DNA of 56,953 bases, taken from the NCBI RefSeq assembly GCF_900129075.1, contig NZ_FQVH01000008.1:17373-74325 (forward strand), in the 5' to 3' direction. Made by a program: the position numbers and the translations under genes. This document shows positions 37,874-47,568 of this stretch, piece by piece. The notes beneath the pieces were generated by a model that was given only the letters and a program-made list of their open reading frames with translations, ran no database searches and had not been told where the DNA came from. The stretch is from Caldanaerobius fijiensis DSM 17918 (GTDB lineage Bacteria > Bacillota > Thermoanaerobacteria > Thermoanaerobacterales > Caldanaerobiaceae). The stretch's first letter is position 1. The number at the start of each line of letters is the position of its first letter.

Positions 37874-39424
37874 TCAATCTTGCTGCAATAGCGTCTTTAT
37901 CAATTGTGCTATAACGTCGGGCTTTTCTTTTATGAGCTTCTCCAGCTCTTTTCTGTATACGCTAGTCTGACTCAACTTGTCCACCAGAACATTGTCTTCA
38001 GATATCCCGGTATCAGCTTCCAGAGGAGCCGCAACCTGCGGCTGAATACTTGAGGTCCTCCTCTTCTTTAAAAAACTGTACGCAAATATACCACCAAACA
38101 ATAATGCCGCTCCTAAAATCCCAAAGATTATATTCGTCCGCGTTCTCGCCATAGCCTGTTGCTGTGCCAGTTGAGCCATTTGATTGGCAAGGCTTCTGTT
38201 AAAAGGTATAGAATCCACCATTACATCATTAACTCTGGCACCTGTAGCATTGGCAACCAGCTGTGCCACCTGTTGTTTTACTGCAGGAGACAGGTTGTTT
38301 TTGTTTATCACCACGGCCACAGATAAATTCTGAATACTGCCTTTAGCTTTTTGTATCTCCCTTCTTATCTCATTGATCTCATAATTTATAGTCCTATCCG
38401 TCTTGGTATAATTGCTACTGGACGGATTTCCCGTCACCTGGGTGTTTCCAGCTGTACCATTGGATGACGCCCCCACTGGACCACCAGTTCCGTTGCCGTT
38501 GGATTGAGTTTCTTTTATATCCTGTATGCTTCTTATTATACCGTTGGTGTCTACTACAGGCGAATACTCGACGGAATTTTCTTTTTGAGTATCAAAATTC
38601 AACCTTGCATTGACCCTTACTGCCACATTGCCAGGACCAAATACCTGTTCCAGCAGCGATTGCACATTATTCTTTATATTTGTCTCAATCTCTCGCTGCA
38701 GCTCGTATTGTGAATTCACTGCGCCTATGTCATAACCTTCGCCATTATCCGATGAATTCAATATGGTCCCATTTTGATCTATCAGTGTTATATTCTGGGG
38801 CTTTAACTGCTGTATGCTCTTTGATACGAACTGAACAATACCGTTGACCTGTTGTCTGTTTAAAGTTGCACCTGGCTGCAATGTAACCTTAATAGCGGCC
38901 GTAGCCTCCTGCCTATCACTGGATAAGACAAAAGTGCTGTCATCGGGTACTACTATAAGTACCTGAGCGTCCTGCACGCCATTTATAGTCCTTATCGCAT
39001 CGGCGATTTCGTTTTGGAGAAAATATATATATCGCTTCTGCCTCTCCATATCCGTCATGCCCAGAGAAGAGTTTTTAAAAGCATCATCAATGGTAAACCC
39101 ACTTTGCGGAAGACCCTGCGTGGCCAGCTGCATCCTTATCTCATCCCTGTATTGCTGCGGAACCAATATTGTACTGCCGCCATTTTCTATCTTATAGGGT
39201 ATTTTAAAATCGCTTTTTAGCTTTTCTACCACGGCCCCAGCATCTTTTTGGCTTAACCCGCTATAGAGGACCACATAATGAGGCCTTGTCACAATTGCCA
39301 TAAGAGTTGATACCGATGCAAGAGTAATAGCCAGAATCAATACGATCTTTATTTTCTGGGATTTATTCAGGTTATTCCAATATTCTTTTAGTTGAGCACC
39401 ATATTTATTTAATATATCTTTCAT
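37874..39424 (-). CDS. fliF: Flagellar MS-ring protein FliF
   Basis: Membrane ring on which the flagellum is built. About 516 residues: N-terminal transmembrane helix (IVLILAITLASVSTLMAIV), ring-building motif domains with LYSGLSQKDAGAVVEKL and DAQVLIVVPDDSTF, a low-complexity Gly/Asn/Thr/Ser stretch around 310-345, a second helix IIFGILGAALLFGGIFAYSF, and a short cytoplasmic tail that binds FliG. ATG 39424 follows GGGAG; ATG 39436 has no binding site. Confidence 0.97.
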   Translation of the reverse strand: MKDILNKYGAQLKEYWNNLNKSQKIKIVLILAITLASVSTLMAIVTRPHYVVLYSGLSQKDAGAVVEKLKSDFKIPYKIENGGSTILVPQQYRDEIRMQLATQGLPQSGFTIDDAFKNSSLGMTDMERQKRYIYFLQNEIADAIRTINGVQDAQVLIVVPDDSTFVLSSDRQEATAAIKVTLQPGATLNRQQVNGIVQFVSKSIQQLKPQNITLIDQNGTILNSSDNGEGYDIGAVNSQYELQREIETNIKNNVQSLLEQVFGPGNVAVRVNARLNFDTQKENSVEYSPVVDTNGIIRSIQDIKETQSNGNGTGGPVGASSNGTAGNTQVTGNPSSSNYTKTDRTINYEINEIRREIQKAKGSIQNLSVAVVINKNNLSPAVKQQVAQLVANATGARVNDVMVDSIPFNRSLANQMAQLAQQQAMARTRTNIIFGILGAALLFGGIFAYSFLKKRRTSSIQPQVAAPLEADTGISEDNVLVDKLSQTSVYRKELEKLIKEKPDVIAQLIKTLLQQD

Positions 39425-39443
39425 ATTAACTCCCATCCAGCTA

Positions 39444-39746
39444 CTATATCTGCATCCTCATAATTTCCTGGTAGGCACTTACGATTTTATCTCTTATGCT
39501 CAATGCCATCTGTAACGCAACATTTGCTTTTTCTGCATCTATCATGACCTGAGGCAATGATATTTTACCTGCAGCCAACAAAATATCGTCATTATATGAT
39601 ATCTTTTGCAAATTATCGATTTCTTTTATGGCTTTGCTCAAAATCTCTGAAAAATTGACATCATTATTCTTGACATCGCTTAAAGTACCTGTAGTGCTTA
39701 CATTATATACTCCATTTAATCCTATCGTCGACACAGGCTGGATCAT
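39444..39746 (-). CDS. fliE: Flagellar basal body protein FliE
   Basis: 100-residue adaptor joining the MS ring and rod. The conserved C-terminal half reads LPQVMIDAEKANVALQMALS and IRDKIVSAYQEIMRMQI. ATG 39746 follows GAGGTG at seven bases, just after flgC. FliE is the first substrate of the flagellar export system, consistent with its early operon position. Confidence 0.96.
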   Translation of the reverse strand: MIQPVSTIGLNGVYNVSTTGTLSDVKNNDVNFSEILSKAIKEIDNLQKISYNDDILLAAGKISLPQVMIDAEKANVALQMALSIRDKIVSAYQEIMRMQI

Positions 39747-39758
39747 CTCAATTCACCT

Positions 39759-40193
39759 CTATTTGCCAATATTCAATGTTTTCATCGCCATATCTTTCGT
39801 AGCATTGACTGCAGTTACGTTGGCTTCATAAGCCCTTGTAGCAGATATCATATCAACCATTTCAGTCACGATATTTACATTTGGCATTAAAACGTACCCT
39901 TGAGCATCAGCGTCGGGATTGCCCGGTTGGTATATCCTCTTAAACGGAGATCGATCTTCCTGAATAGAATCCACGGACACCCCCGCTCCATCAAAACTTT
40001 CCCTTAAATTACCGAGAATCCTATCAAATGCCGTATTCTGATTCTCACGAAATACCACAACCTTTCGCCTATATGGCCCGCCATTGGCTGTCCTGGTGGT
40101 GTTTACATTGGCTATATTGTCAGATATAACGTCCATTCTCAATCTCTGAGCACTCAATCCCGTCGCACTTATATCAAGAGCGGTTAAAAACAA
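39759..40193 (-). CDS. flgC: Flagellar basal body rod protein FlgC
   Basis: Proximal rod protein. LDISATGLSAQRLRMDVISD with NIANVNTTRT is the rod-protein signature at the N-terminus, and MISATRAYEANVTAVNATKD closes the protein. I prefer TTG at 40193 because GGGAGGTG lies six bases upstream and the resulting N-terminus matches FlgC length. The frame also opens with a GTG at 40202, which lies inside that binding site and the end of flgB. Confidence 0.95.
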   Translation of the reverse strand: MFLTALDISATGLSAQRLRMDVISDNIANVNTTRTANGGPYRRKVVVFRENQNTAFDRILGNLRESFDGAGVSVDSIQEDRSPFKRIYQPGNPDADAQGYVLMPNVNIVTEMVDMISATRAYEANVTAVNATKDMAMKTLNIGK

Positions 40194-40198
40194 ATCTC

Positions 40199-40591
40199 TC
40201 ACCTCCCGCTATTTATGACAGACTTTATGCTGTTGAACTCCCCGGATAAACGCGTAATCAGCGAATCGTACCATAAATTATTCTTAGCCAGCTGAACCAT
40301 TTCATTATCAATATCGACGTTATTGCCATCCATTCGATATGATGTGTCATCTACTTTCTCTATCACAGGCTGCACATTGACGCCATCGCCTATGGGTATA
40401 TGCCTGGGATTTGTAGTATACCCCACAACTTTTTTGCCTTCTAAAGCACTTGCAAGGATATCTTCAAATTTCACAATAGATCTTTTAAAATTAGGCGTGT
40501 CCACATTAGCAATATTATTGGAGATAACCTGATTTCTAATCCAGGCAGCATTTAACGCATCTGACAAAATATTTATTGAATTAGCAAACAT
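40199..40591 (-). CDS. flgB: Flagellar basal body rod protein FlgB
   Basis: First gene of the 27-kb fla/che operon. About 130 residues, with INILSDALNAAWIRNQVISN and NIANVDTPNFKR at the N-terminus and a C-terminal NNLWYDSLITRLSGEF helix. ATG at 40591 follows AAGGGGG; the more distal ATG at 40627 lacks one. The region upstream (40592-40706) should hold the operon promoter, but no clear sigma-A or sigma-28 match is visible. Confidence 0.96.
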   Translation of the reverse strand: MFANSINILSDALNAAWIRNQVISNNIANVDTPNFKRSIVKFEDILASALEGKKVVGYTTNPRHIPIGDGVNVQPVIEKVDDTSYRMDGNNVDIDNEMVQLAKNNLWYDSLITRLSGEFNSIKSVINSGR

Positions 40592-40706
40592 AACCTGATC
40601 CCCCTTATGAATATTAGTATTCGACATAACTTCTATAATTCCTTCATGTGTTTACATGTTGAATCATCTGCTACAATTTGAAACATTTTTTTATACTCAA
40701 AGATAC

Positions 40707-40740
40707 AAAAAGCGCCACGACCTTCCATAGCTGTCGTGGC
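40707..40740 (-). terminator. Terminator after codY
   Basis: GCCACGAC (40714-40721) pairs perfectly with GTCGTGGC (40733-40740) around an 11-nt loop. In the minus direction the stem is followed by GC and a run of five T (40707-40711). It lies 14 bases past the codY stop and separates the hslV-hslU-codY unit from the flagellar operon. Confidence 0.85.
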
Positions 40741-40753
40741 CCCTGGTTTTTAC

Positions 40754-41473
40754 CTATTTAATTTTATTTAATTCATCAAGCAGTTTATCGTTTAATATTT
40801 TAATATATGTACCCTTCATACCTAAAGATCTTGACTCTATAACACCAGCGCTCTCAAACTTTCTCAGCGCATTTACTATAACCGATCGGGTTATACCTAC
40901 CTTATCAGCTATCTTGCTGGCTACCAGTAAACCCTCACTGGCGTTTAATTCCTTAAATATGTGCTGAATGGCTTCCAGCTCAGAATAGGACAGTGTGGCA
41001 ATTGCCATCTGTACCACAGCTCTTTTTCGCGCATCTTCTTCAACTTCTTCGTTCTTTGATCTGAGTATTTCCATACCTACCACAGTAGCTCCATATTCAG
41101 CCAGCACCAGATCGTCATCTGTAAATCGCTCGTCTCGGGTCATCAAAAGCGTACCCAGCCTTTCGCCGCCGCAGCTGATAGGGACAACGGTAATAAATTT
41201 ATCCTTTACCATGACGTTTTCTCTAGTCTCATCTATCTCCATCAGTTTTGTGTTATATTCATCCATAAGCTTATTACCTTCAACAATAAAATTATCCGGT
41301 ACGCCAAATAATGTCATCTGTCCCAATATCTTGCCCCTTCGACTTGCTATATACACATTGGCATTAAGCACCTCGTTAAGGATCCGGGCTATGTCATTAA
41401 AGTCCACAGGCTGTCCGCCAGACTTCTGCAGTATTTTATTGACCTTTCGTGTTTTTTCCAGTAAATCACTCAT
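40754..41473 (-). CDS. codY: Global transcription regulator CodY
   Basis: GTP- and branched-chain-amino-acid-sensing repressor of Firmicutes. The N-terminal GAF domain (about 1-150) includes [15 protein letters not shown]. The C-terminal winged helix has [20 protein letters not shown] and [13 protein letters not shown]. At 239 residues it is about 20 shorter than the Bacillus protein, with a compact linker, but both domains are complete. ATG 41473 follows GAGGTGG. The hslV-hslU-codY-flgB neighbourhood is classic in Firmicutes. Confidence 0.97.
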   Translation of the reverse strand: MSDLLEKTRKVNKILQKSGGQPVDFNDIARILNEVLNANVYIASRRGKILGQMTLFGVPDNFIVEGNKLMDEYNTKLMEIDETRENVMVKDKFITVVPISCGGERLGTLLMTRDERFTDDDLVLAEYGATVVGMEILRSKNEEVEEDARKRAVVQMAIATLSYSELEAIQHIFKELNASEGLLVASKIADKVGITRSVIVNALRKFESAGVIESRSLGMKGTYIKILNDKLLDELNKIK

Positions 41474-41488
41474 TAGTAAACCACCTCA

Positions 41489-42877
41489 TCAAAGTATAAA
41501 ATCGTTTATATCACTTCGCGGCATTATCTGGTCTAATTGCTTTTCTACGAAGTCCTTATCTATCGTTATAACCTTATCCACATCAGGAGCATTAAAAGAA
41601 ATGTCCTCAAACAACTTTTCCATTATTGAATACAATCTCCTGGCACCTATATTTTCATACTGTTCGTTCATCTCATAAGCTATCTTAGCCAGGGCTTCAA
41701 TGGCTTCATCAGTTATATTTACATCAATACCTTCTGTGGCCATCAGCGCCTTGTACTGTTTAACCAACGCGTTTTCAGGCTCTGTCAATATCCTCTTGAA
41801 ATCTTCGACTGTCAGATTGTTCAGATAAACCCTCACAGGAAATCTTCCTTGAAGCTCGGGTATCAAATCAGAAACTTTTGAAACGTTAAAGGCTCCAGCC
41901 GCAATAAACAGGATATAATCCGTCTTCACAGGTCCGTACTTGGTCATAACAGTGCTGCCTTCCACAATAGGCAGTATATCCCGTTGAACTCCTTCCCTTG
42001 AAACGTCCGGCCCTGTTGAATACTCCCTTCCCGCTATCTTATCGATCTCATCGATAAATATAATTCCTTCCTGCTCTGCCCTTCTAATAGCTTCTGATAT
42101 TACTTCATCCATATCGATAAGTTTTTGCGCTTCCTCTTGCTGGAATATACGCCTTGCTTCCTTCACCATCACTTTTCTTATCTTTTTCTTTCTATTTAAA
42201 ATACCTGAAAATAAATCCTGGAAATTGATATTCATCTCCTCTGGCCCTAGATTCGTCATAAACTCGATGGACGGCATGGACGTATCTTCAACTTCAATCT
42301 CTATAAGCTCATCCTCCAGCTCGCCATTTCTTAATTTTTCCATTACCTGTCTTCTCTTAAGCTGGATCTCTTCGTCTACAAATTCTTCATTTTCACTTTG
42401 TTGAGCCCCAAAGGAAAACAAAAATTCCATGGGATTGGTTTGCGGTTTTGCTCGCTTTTTAGAAGGCACCAGTTCCTTAATCAGCCTCTCTTCAGCCAGT
42501 TTCGCAGCTTTATCGCTCACCTCATTTAATTTTTCTTCTTTTACAAGCCTTATAGACGCTTCTACCAGGTCTCTTACCATGGATTCCACATCCCTGCCCA
42601 CATAACCGACCTCTGTGTACTTGGTCGCCTCAACTTTGACAAAAGGTGCTCCCACCAGTTTTGCTAACCGCCTGGCTATCTCCGTTTTGCCTACACCGGT
42701 CGGTCCTATCATGATGATATTATGTGGTGTCACTTCTTCCTTTAAATCGTCGGGCAGCAACGATCTCCTGTACCTATTTCTGAGAGCAACTGCTACGCTT
42801 TTTTTAGCCTCAGTCTGTCCGATAATGTATTTATCCAGTTCCTGAACAATTTCTTTTGGAGTAAGTTCTTTTTTCAA
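41489..42877 (-). CDS. hslU: HslU/ClpY AAA+ unfoldase
   Basis: ATPase ring of the HslUV protease. Walker A is [20 protein letters not shown] near residue 52, and the pore and substrate region [18 protein letters not shown] follows. The intermediate I-domain spans about 115-240. Walker B is [12 protein letters not shown], and sensor arginines lie in [14 protein letters not shown]. Length 462. The start is TTG at 42877 after AAGGGGG. Confidence 0.97.
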   Translation of the reverse strand: MKKELTPKEIVQELDKYIIGQTEAKKSVAVALRNRYRRSLLPDDLKEEVTPHNIIMIGPTGVGKTEIARRLAKLVGAPFVKVEATKYTEVGYVGRDVESMVRDLVEASIRLVKEEKLNEVSDKAAKLAEERLIKELVPSKKRAKPQTNPMEFLFSFGAQQSENEEFVDEEIQLKRRQVMEKLRNGELEDELIEIEVEDTSMPSIEFMTNLGPEEMNINFQDLFSGILNRKKKIRKVMVKEARRIFQQEEAQKLIDMDEVISEAIRRAEQEGIIFIDEIDKIAGREYSTGPDVSREGVQRDILPIVEGSTVMTKYGPVKTDYILFIAAGAFNVSKVSDLIPELQGRFPVRVYLNNLTVEDFKRILTEPENALVKQYKALMATEGIDVNITDEAIEALAKIAYEMNEQYENIGARRLYSIMEKLFEDISFNAPDVDKVITIDKDFVEKQLDQIMPRSDINDFIL

Positions 42878-42899
42878 AAATTGGTCCCCCTTTCAAGCT

Positions 42900-43430
42900 T
42901 TAAAGCTCTTCCACGCTGATGTTGTTATTGGTATATACACATATTGCTGCCGCTATCTCCATGGCTTTTACTGCTATATCTCTCGCCGATAAATCCGTAT
43001 TCTCAATCAACGCCTTTGCCGCGGCAAAAGCGTAATTGCCTCCCGAACCTATAGCAATGACGTCGTGATCAGGCTGTATAACTTCGCCGCTGCCGGATAT
43101 TAAAAGTATTTGCTCTTTATCGGCCGTCAGCAAGAGGGCTTCCAATTTTCTCAACACCCTATCAGATCTCCATTCAGATGCCAGTTCAACCGCAGCTTTT
43201 CTTAAATTGCCATCAGCTTTATCAAGCTTTTCTTCAAACATATCATAAAGGGTAAAAGCATCGGCAACAGATCCCGCAAACCCCACCAATATCTTGCCAT
43301 GATATATTTTTCTTATCTTTTTAGCTGTATGTTTTAATATGGTATTCTCACCAAAAGTAACCTGGCCGTCACCTGCCATAGCAACGCTATCGCCCTTTTT
43401 AACCGCGACAATCGTCGTAGCTTTTATCAA
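42900..43430 (-). CDS. hslV: HslV/ClpQ proteasome-like peptidase
   Basis: Threonine peptidase forming the HslUV (ClpYQ) protease core. The catalytic region [21 protein letters not shown] lies at the extreme N-terminus (quoted motif [10 protein letters not shown]), with [20 protein letters not shown] after it. I favour TTG at 43430 because GGGGGTG precedes it at five bases and the resulting N-terminus is M-I-K-A-T-T; a longer start at GTG 43436 adds two residues. About 176 residues, normal length. Confidence 0.96.
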   Translation of the reverse strand: MIKATTIVAVKKGDSVAMAGDGQVTFGENTILKHTAKKIRKIYHGKILVGFAGSVADAFTLYDMFEEKLDKADGNLRKAAVELASEWRSDRVLRKLEALLLTADKEQILLISGSGEVIQPDHDVIAIGSGGNYAFAAAKALIENTDLSARDIAVKAMEIAAAICVYTNNNISVEEL

Positions 43431-43461
43431 AATCACACCCCCTTGATTTCAAACAACATAA

Positions 43462-43490
43462 ATATTAACACAAATCAGCACAATTTGCAA
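43462..43490 (-). promoter_or_regulatory. Candidate hslV-hslU-codY promoter
   Basis: On the minus strand TTGCAA (43485-43490) and TAATAT (43462-43467) are 17 bases apart in the AT-rich gap between topA and hslV. Each box matches the sigma-A consensus at about four of six positions, so this is a moderate candidate. Confidence 0.35.
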
Positions 43491-43518
43491 TATTTATAAA
43501 ATCTTTTTTATTTTCTTA

Positions 43519-45594
43519 TTATTTGATATCTCCCTGGTAATCACAGTTTTTGTTGCTGCACCTTATCATTTTCTCGCCTTTTAACTCTTTTTCAACCAGA
43601 ATGCCACCACACTTGGGGCACCTCTCACCCGTAGGTCTATCCCATGTCATAAAGCCACAGGTAGGGTTGTTCTCACACCCATAGTACGTCCTGCCTCTCC
43701 TGGTTTTCTTAATAAGCACTCTTCCACCACATTCAGGACATGCAACGCCTGCTTCTTCATAGAAAGGTTTAGTATTTTTACATTCCGGATATCCTGGACA
43801 GGCTAAAAACTTTCCATATCTGCCGTGTTTTATCACCATATTTCTTCCGCATAACTCGCATTTTATATCGGTCTCCTCATCCTGTATAGTATATGAACCC
43901 ATTTTTTCTTTAGCATCATTGAGCTCCTGACTGAAACGCTCATAAAACTCTCTGATTATATCCTTCCACTGGATCTGACCGCTTTCTACAGCGTCAAGTT
44001 TGCTTTCCATATCGGCCGTAAAACCGATATCTACGATATCTTTAAAATATTTAAGCATTATGTCATTAACTATATAGCCCAATTCTGTAGGTACAAGCAC
44101 CTTGCCCTCTTTGACCACGTACCCTCTTTCCTGTATGGTGGAAATGATAGGAGCATAAGTACTGGGCCTGCCAATGCCTTTTTCCTCCAGCGTTTTGATC
44201 AGGGAAGCTTCTGTATACCTCGGGGGTGGCTGTGTGAAATGTTGCTGCGGTCTTATTTCTATAAGCTTTAAAATATCTCCCTCTTTGAGCTCCGGTATCA
44301 TGCTGTTATCTTCCTCTGGCGCATCCTCTGTGCTCTCTAAATACACGTGCATAAAGCCAGGAAATCTTATGGTGGATCCTGACGCTCTGAACAGGTACTT
44401 GCCTGCTTTTATGTCCACAGTAAGCGTATCGTATACCGCTGGTGCCATCTGACTGGCCACGAATCTATCCCATATGAGCTTATACAGTCTGTACTGATCT
44501 CTGCTCAACGACGATTTAACATCTTCAGGCTTCCTTAAAACCGACGTAGGCCTTATAGCTTCATGGGCATCCTGTATTTTCCCAGAAGTTTTGACCTTGA
44601 CCTTATACTCCCCCGCATAATCACTGCCGTATTGTTCCTGTATAAACTTATAAGCTTCGTTTTTAGCGTCATCCGATAATCTGGTGGAGTCGGTTCTTAT
44701 ATAGGTTATCAGCCCGACAGATCCTTCTCCCTGAATCTCAACGCCTTCATAAAGCTGCTGGGCCAGTAACATCGTCTTTTTAGCCGTAAAGCCATACTTT
44801 CTGGACGCTTCCTGCTGTAGCGTACTGGTTGTAAAAGGAGGTGCCGGGTTGCGCTTTTTTTCTCCACGTTTTACATTTGTCACAACATACTGGGCATTCT
44901 TTAGCTCTTCTATTATCTCATTTACCTGTTCCTGGTTCTTAAGATCGATTTTCTCTGAATCCGTCCCATAAAATTTGGCTTCAAAAACCTTCGCACCGTT
45001 GCTCAACACATTTGTTATAGTCCAATACTCTTCGGGTTTAAATTCTTTTATTTCGTTTTCCCTGTCGCATATTATGCGAACCGCTACCGACTGAACCCTT
45101 CCTGCGCTTAACCCGTATTTGACGTTTTCCCACAACAGCGGACTTATAAGATAGCCCACCAATCGGTCAAGTACCCTCCGTGCCTGCTGAGCATTTACCA
45201 GGTCATGGTTTATAGCTCTGGGGTTTTTCACGGCATTCCTAACAGTGTTTTTGGTAATTTCATTGAACTCAATCCTGCAGGGATCCTCTGGATTGATATT
45301 TAAAATCTGAGCCAGATGCCATGAAATGGCTTCGCCCTCTCTATCAGGATCTGTTGCCAGATATACCTTGTCAGCAGCCTTTGCTTCCTTTTTTAATTTG
45401 TCGATTATTTCTCCCTTTCCCCTTATAGTTATATATGTGGGTTCAAAATCATTTTCTATGTCTATACCCATTTTGCTCTTGGGCAAATCCCTTACATGGC
45501 CCATAGATGCTGCCACTTTGTAATTTCTGCCTAAATACTTACTTATGGTCTTAGCTTTAGCCGGTGATTCAACTATTACCAGTGTTTTATTCAT
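43519..45594 (-). CDS. topA: DNA topoisomerase I
   Basis: Type IA topoisomerase relaxing negative supercoils. TOPRIM domain at the N-terminus (TLVIVESPAKAKTISKYLG and DPDREGEAISWHL). The active-site tyrosine is in GLITYIRTDSTRLS. Three C-terminal four-cysteine zinc modules follow, around CELCGRNM, CPECGGRV and CPKCGGIL. Length about 691. The frame extends to 45651, but ATG at 45594 has GAGGTG upstream and matches the usual N-terminus. It has its own predicted promoter at the dprA end. Confidence 0.97.
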   Translation of the reverse strand: MNKTLVIVESPAKAKTISKYLGRNYKVAASMGHVRDLPKSKMGIDIENDFEPTYITIRGKGEIIDKLKKEAKAADKVYLATDPDREGEAISWHLAQILNINPEDPCRIEFNEITKNTVRNAVKNPRAINHDLVNAQQARRVLDRLVGYLISPLLWENVKYGLSAGRVQSVAVRIICDRENEIKEFKPEEYWTITNVLSNGAKVFEAKFYGTDSEKIDLKNQEQVNEIIEELKNAQYVVTNVKRGEKKRNPAPPFTTSTLQQEASRKYGFTAKKTMLLAQQLYEGVEIQGEGSVGLITYIRTDSTRLSDDAKNEAYKFIQEQYGSDYAGEYKVKVKTSGKIQDAHEAIRPTSVLRKPEDVKSSLSRDQYRLYKLIWDRFVASQMAPAVYDTLTVDIKAGKYLFRASGSTIRFPGFMHVYLESTEDAPEEDNSMIPELKEGDILKLIEIRPQQHFTQPPPRYTEASLIKTLEEKGIGRPSTYAPIISTIQERGYVVKEGKVLVPTELGYIVNDIMLKYFKDIVDIGFTADMESKLDAVESGQIQWKDIIREFYERFSQELNDAKEKMGSYTIQDEETDIKCELCGRNMVIKHGRYGKFLACPGYPECKNTKPFYEEAGVACPECGGRVLIKKTRRGRTYYGCENNPTCGFMTWDRPTGERCPKCGGILVEKELKGEKMIRCSNKNCDYQGDIK

Positions 45595-45622
45595 AATACC
45601 ACCTCGATCAATACAAGTGTAT

Positions 45623-45651
45623 ATTATATCAAAAGAATAATTAAAATCCAA
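45623..45651 (-). promoter_or_regulatory. topA promoter
   Basis: TTGGAT (45646-45651) and a perfect TATAAT (45623-45628) are separated by 17 bases on the minus strand, immediately after the dprA stop. The predicted start is close to the topA ribosome-binding site, giving a short leader. Confidence 0.6.
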
Positions 45652-45652
45652 A

Positions 45653-46741
45653 CTATAATGTTTCGAAATTTTTACCGGGTAATCTCCTTATTCTCCCCTT
45701 TAATTCTAAAATGGTTAAAATCGAATTTATTTTCTCTACAGGCATATCTACTACAGCTGCCAGTTCATCTATATTCATTGCCTGCAGAGACCTTATCACA
45801 TCATAAATTTTTCTCTCATCAGCGGTCAAGTCATTTTCACTTTTATTTTTGTCATCAAAACTGCCGTCTATCTCATCATAACACTGGTACTCCTCCATTA
45901 CATCCTGCGCTGACGCTACAAGCTTTGCTCCGTCTTTTATCAGTCTATTACATCCGACGCTCATAGCACTAAAGATATTGCCCGGGACAGCAAACACATC
46001 TCTCCCCTGCTCCAAAGCCATCTGCACGGTTATCAGCGAGCCGCTTTTCTCTCCTGCCTCAATTACCAGCACACCTCTAGAAATGCCACTTATAATCCTA
46101 TTCCTCTGCGGAAAATATCCTGCTATAGGTTGAGTTCCAGGGGGATATTCAGATATCACCAACCCTGTTTTTATAATCTTTTCATACAGTCCCCTGTTTT
46201 CTGGTGGATATATCACATCAACACCACAGCCTAAAACAGCAATGGTTTTCCCGTCTGCATTCACCGCCGCCCACTGCGCAGTGCTGTCTATCCCTCTTGC
46301 CATACCACTCACTATGATTACACCTGAAGCCGCCAGATCCCCTGCGATCTTATTCGCTGCTTTTATTCCATAATATGAAGGCTTTCTAGAACCAACTACT
46401 GCAATAGTAATACCCTGAATAGAAATATCCCCTATATAGAACAAAACCGGTGGCGGATCAAATATATTTTTTAAAAGCTCCGGATAATCATCGCTATAGA
46501 ATGTGACATAATTTATTCCCTTTAAATTCATCCTTTTAATGTAAAAGTCGATGTCATAATCCCTGTTTCTAATTATATTATTACATATTTCATCAGTTAT
46601 TCCAGGTACCTCAAGTAATTCACTGTAAGAAGCATTAAAAACATTCTGAGCTGTTTTAAAGTGATCCATCAAAGCAAAAAAACGCCTTGGACCTACTCCT
46701 TTACATAAATTCAATAAAAGAATGTATTTTTCATCTCCCAT
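45653..46741 (-). CDS. dprA: DNA-processing protein DprA
   Basis: Binds incoming single-stranded DNA and loads RecA during transformation; it is also widespread in non-competent bacteria. N-terminal helix-hairpin-helix region (about 20-70), then the Rossmann core with AVVGSRKPSYYGIKAANKIA, VSGMARGIDSTAQWAA, VLGCGVDVIYPPEN, FPQRNRIISGIS and EAGEKSGSLIT. A C-terminal winged-helix domain (about 300-360) is present. Length about 362. ATG at 46741 has AGGTG six bases upstream; the GTG at 46750 is in the binding site. Confidence 0.97.
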   Translation of the reverse strand: MGDEKYILLLNLCKGVGPRRFFALMDHFKTAQNVFNASYSELLEVPGITDEICNNIIRNRDYDIDFYIKRMNLKGINYVTFYSDDYPELLKNIFDPPPVLFYIGDISIQGITIAVVGSRKPSYYGIKAANKIAGDLAASGVIIVSGMARGIDSTAQWAAVNADGKTIAVLGCGVDVIYPPENRGLYEKIIKTGLVISEYPPGTQPIAGYFPQRNRIISGISRGVLVIEAGEKSGSLITVQMALEQGRDVFAVPGNIFSAMSVGCNRLIKDGAKLVASAQDVMEEYQCYDEIDGSFDDKNKSENDLTADERKIYDVIRSLQAMNIDELAAVVDMPVEKINSILTILELKGRIRRLPGKNFETL

Positions 46742-46774
46742 TAAAATCACCTTTATATTAAAAGTTCGACTTCT

Positions 46775-46783
46775 ATTATACCA
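46775..46783 (-). promoter_or_regulatory. dprA extended -10 promoter
   Basis: The minus strand reads TGGTATAAT, a perfect -10 with an extended TGn element, about 25 bases upstream of the dprA ribosome-binding site. The -35 region is poor, as is common with extended -10 promoters. The rnhB gene diverges from the same 125-base gap. Confidence 0.55.
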
Positions 46784-46865
46784 TTAATACAGCAGGATTT
46801 TAGTGTGGAATTCAGAAGGATTTAAAGAAATTTTGTCGAATGCAATTGATGAGAGGGTGATTTTT

Positions 46866-47501
46866 TTGAAAGCAGAAGAAAAGGACAGGCTTGATGCCAT
46901 GATGTATTATGAAACACAGGCTAGAAATAGCGGATATCAAATTATAGGAGGGGTAGACGAAGTTGGCAGAGGTCCATTAGCTGGTCCTGTGGTCGCAGCA
47001 TGTGTTGTTTTGCCCCATAAACTTTATATAGAAGGTCTAAACGATTCAAAAAAATTGTCTCCATCTAAAAGAGAGCAACTGTCCCTGGAAATACAAAAGC
47101 ATGCGCTGGATATAGGAATCGGTATAGTACATCAGGATGTAATAGACGAAATAAATATACTAAACGCTACAAAGAAGGCTATGATAATGGCCATAGAAAA
47201 CCTGCGTGTAAAACCCGACATCATCCTTACTGATGCCATAAAACTTGATATATCCATACCCCAGATTCCCATTATAAAGGGAGATCAAAAGAGCGTATCA
47301 ATAGCTGCAGCATCAATAATAGCAAAGGTGTACAGAGACAGGCTCATGGTGGAATATGATAAGGACTTTCCTCAATATGGATTTAAGAACAACAAGGGAT
47401 ATGGCACCAAAGCACATATAGAGGCTATTAAACAATATGGAATAACATATCTTCACCGCAAGAGCTTTACTAAAAAATTCTTAAAAGACGGCACTTTATA
47501 A
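46866..47501 (+). CDS. rnhB: Ribonuclease HII
   Basis: Removes RNA from RNA-DNA hybrids and misincorporated ribonucleotides. The catalytic acidic residues are in GGVDEVGRGPLAGPVVAA (Asp and Glu) and ILTDAI, with a further acidic site after YRDRLMVEYDKDFP. LNDSKKLSPSKRE is also conserved. I place the start at TTG 46866, because GGGTG precedes it by six bases; the frame is open from GTG 46803, which lacks a binding site. About 211 residues. It is the only plus-strand gene in the first 54 kb. Confidence 0.95.
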   Translation: MKAEEKDRLDAMMYYETQARNSGYQIIGGVDEVGRGPLAGPVVAACVVLPHKLYIEGLNDSKKLSPSKREQLSLEIQKHALDIGIGIVHQDVIDEINILNATKKAMIMAIENLRVKPDIILTDAIKLDISIPQIPIIKGDQKSVSIAAASIIAKVYRDRLMVEYDKDFPQYGFKNNKGYGTKAHIEAIKQYGITYLHRKSFTKKFLKDGTL

Positions 47502-47525
47502 AATTACATATAAATACCTAACTAC

Positions 47526-47560
47526 ATAGGGCATATCGGCTCAATCCCGATATGCCCTAT
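47526..47560. terminator. Inverted repeat between convergent rnhB and PHP gene
   Basis: ATAGGGCATATCGG (47526-47539) pairs perfectly with CCGATATGCCCTAT (47547-47560) around a seven-base loop. It lies between the ends of two convergent genes and can serve both. Neither side has a good T-run, so termination efficiency is uncertain. Confidence 0.6.
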
Positions 47561-47568
47561 ATGCGTGG

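Noticed and set aside
40995-41678. 227-codon plus-strand open frame
   Set aside because: Antisense across codY and hslU; no ribosome-binding site and no motif.
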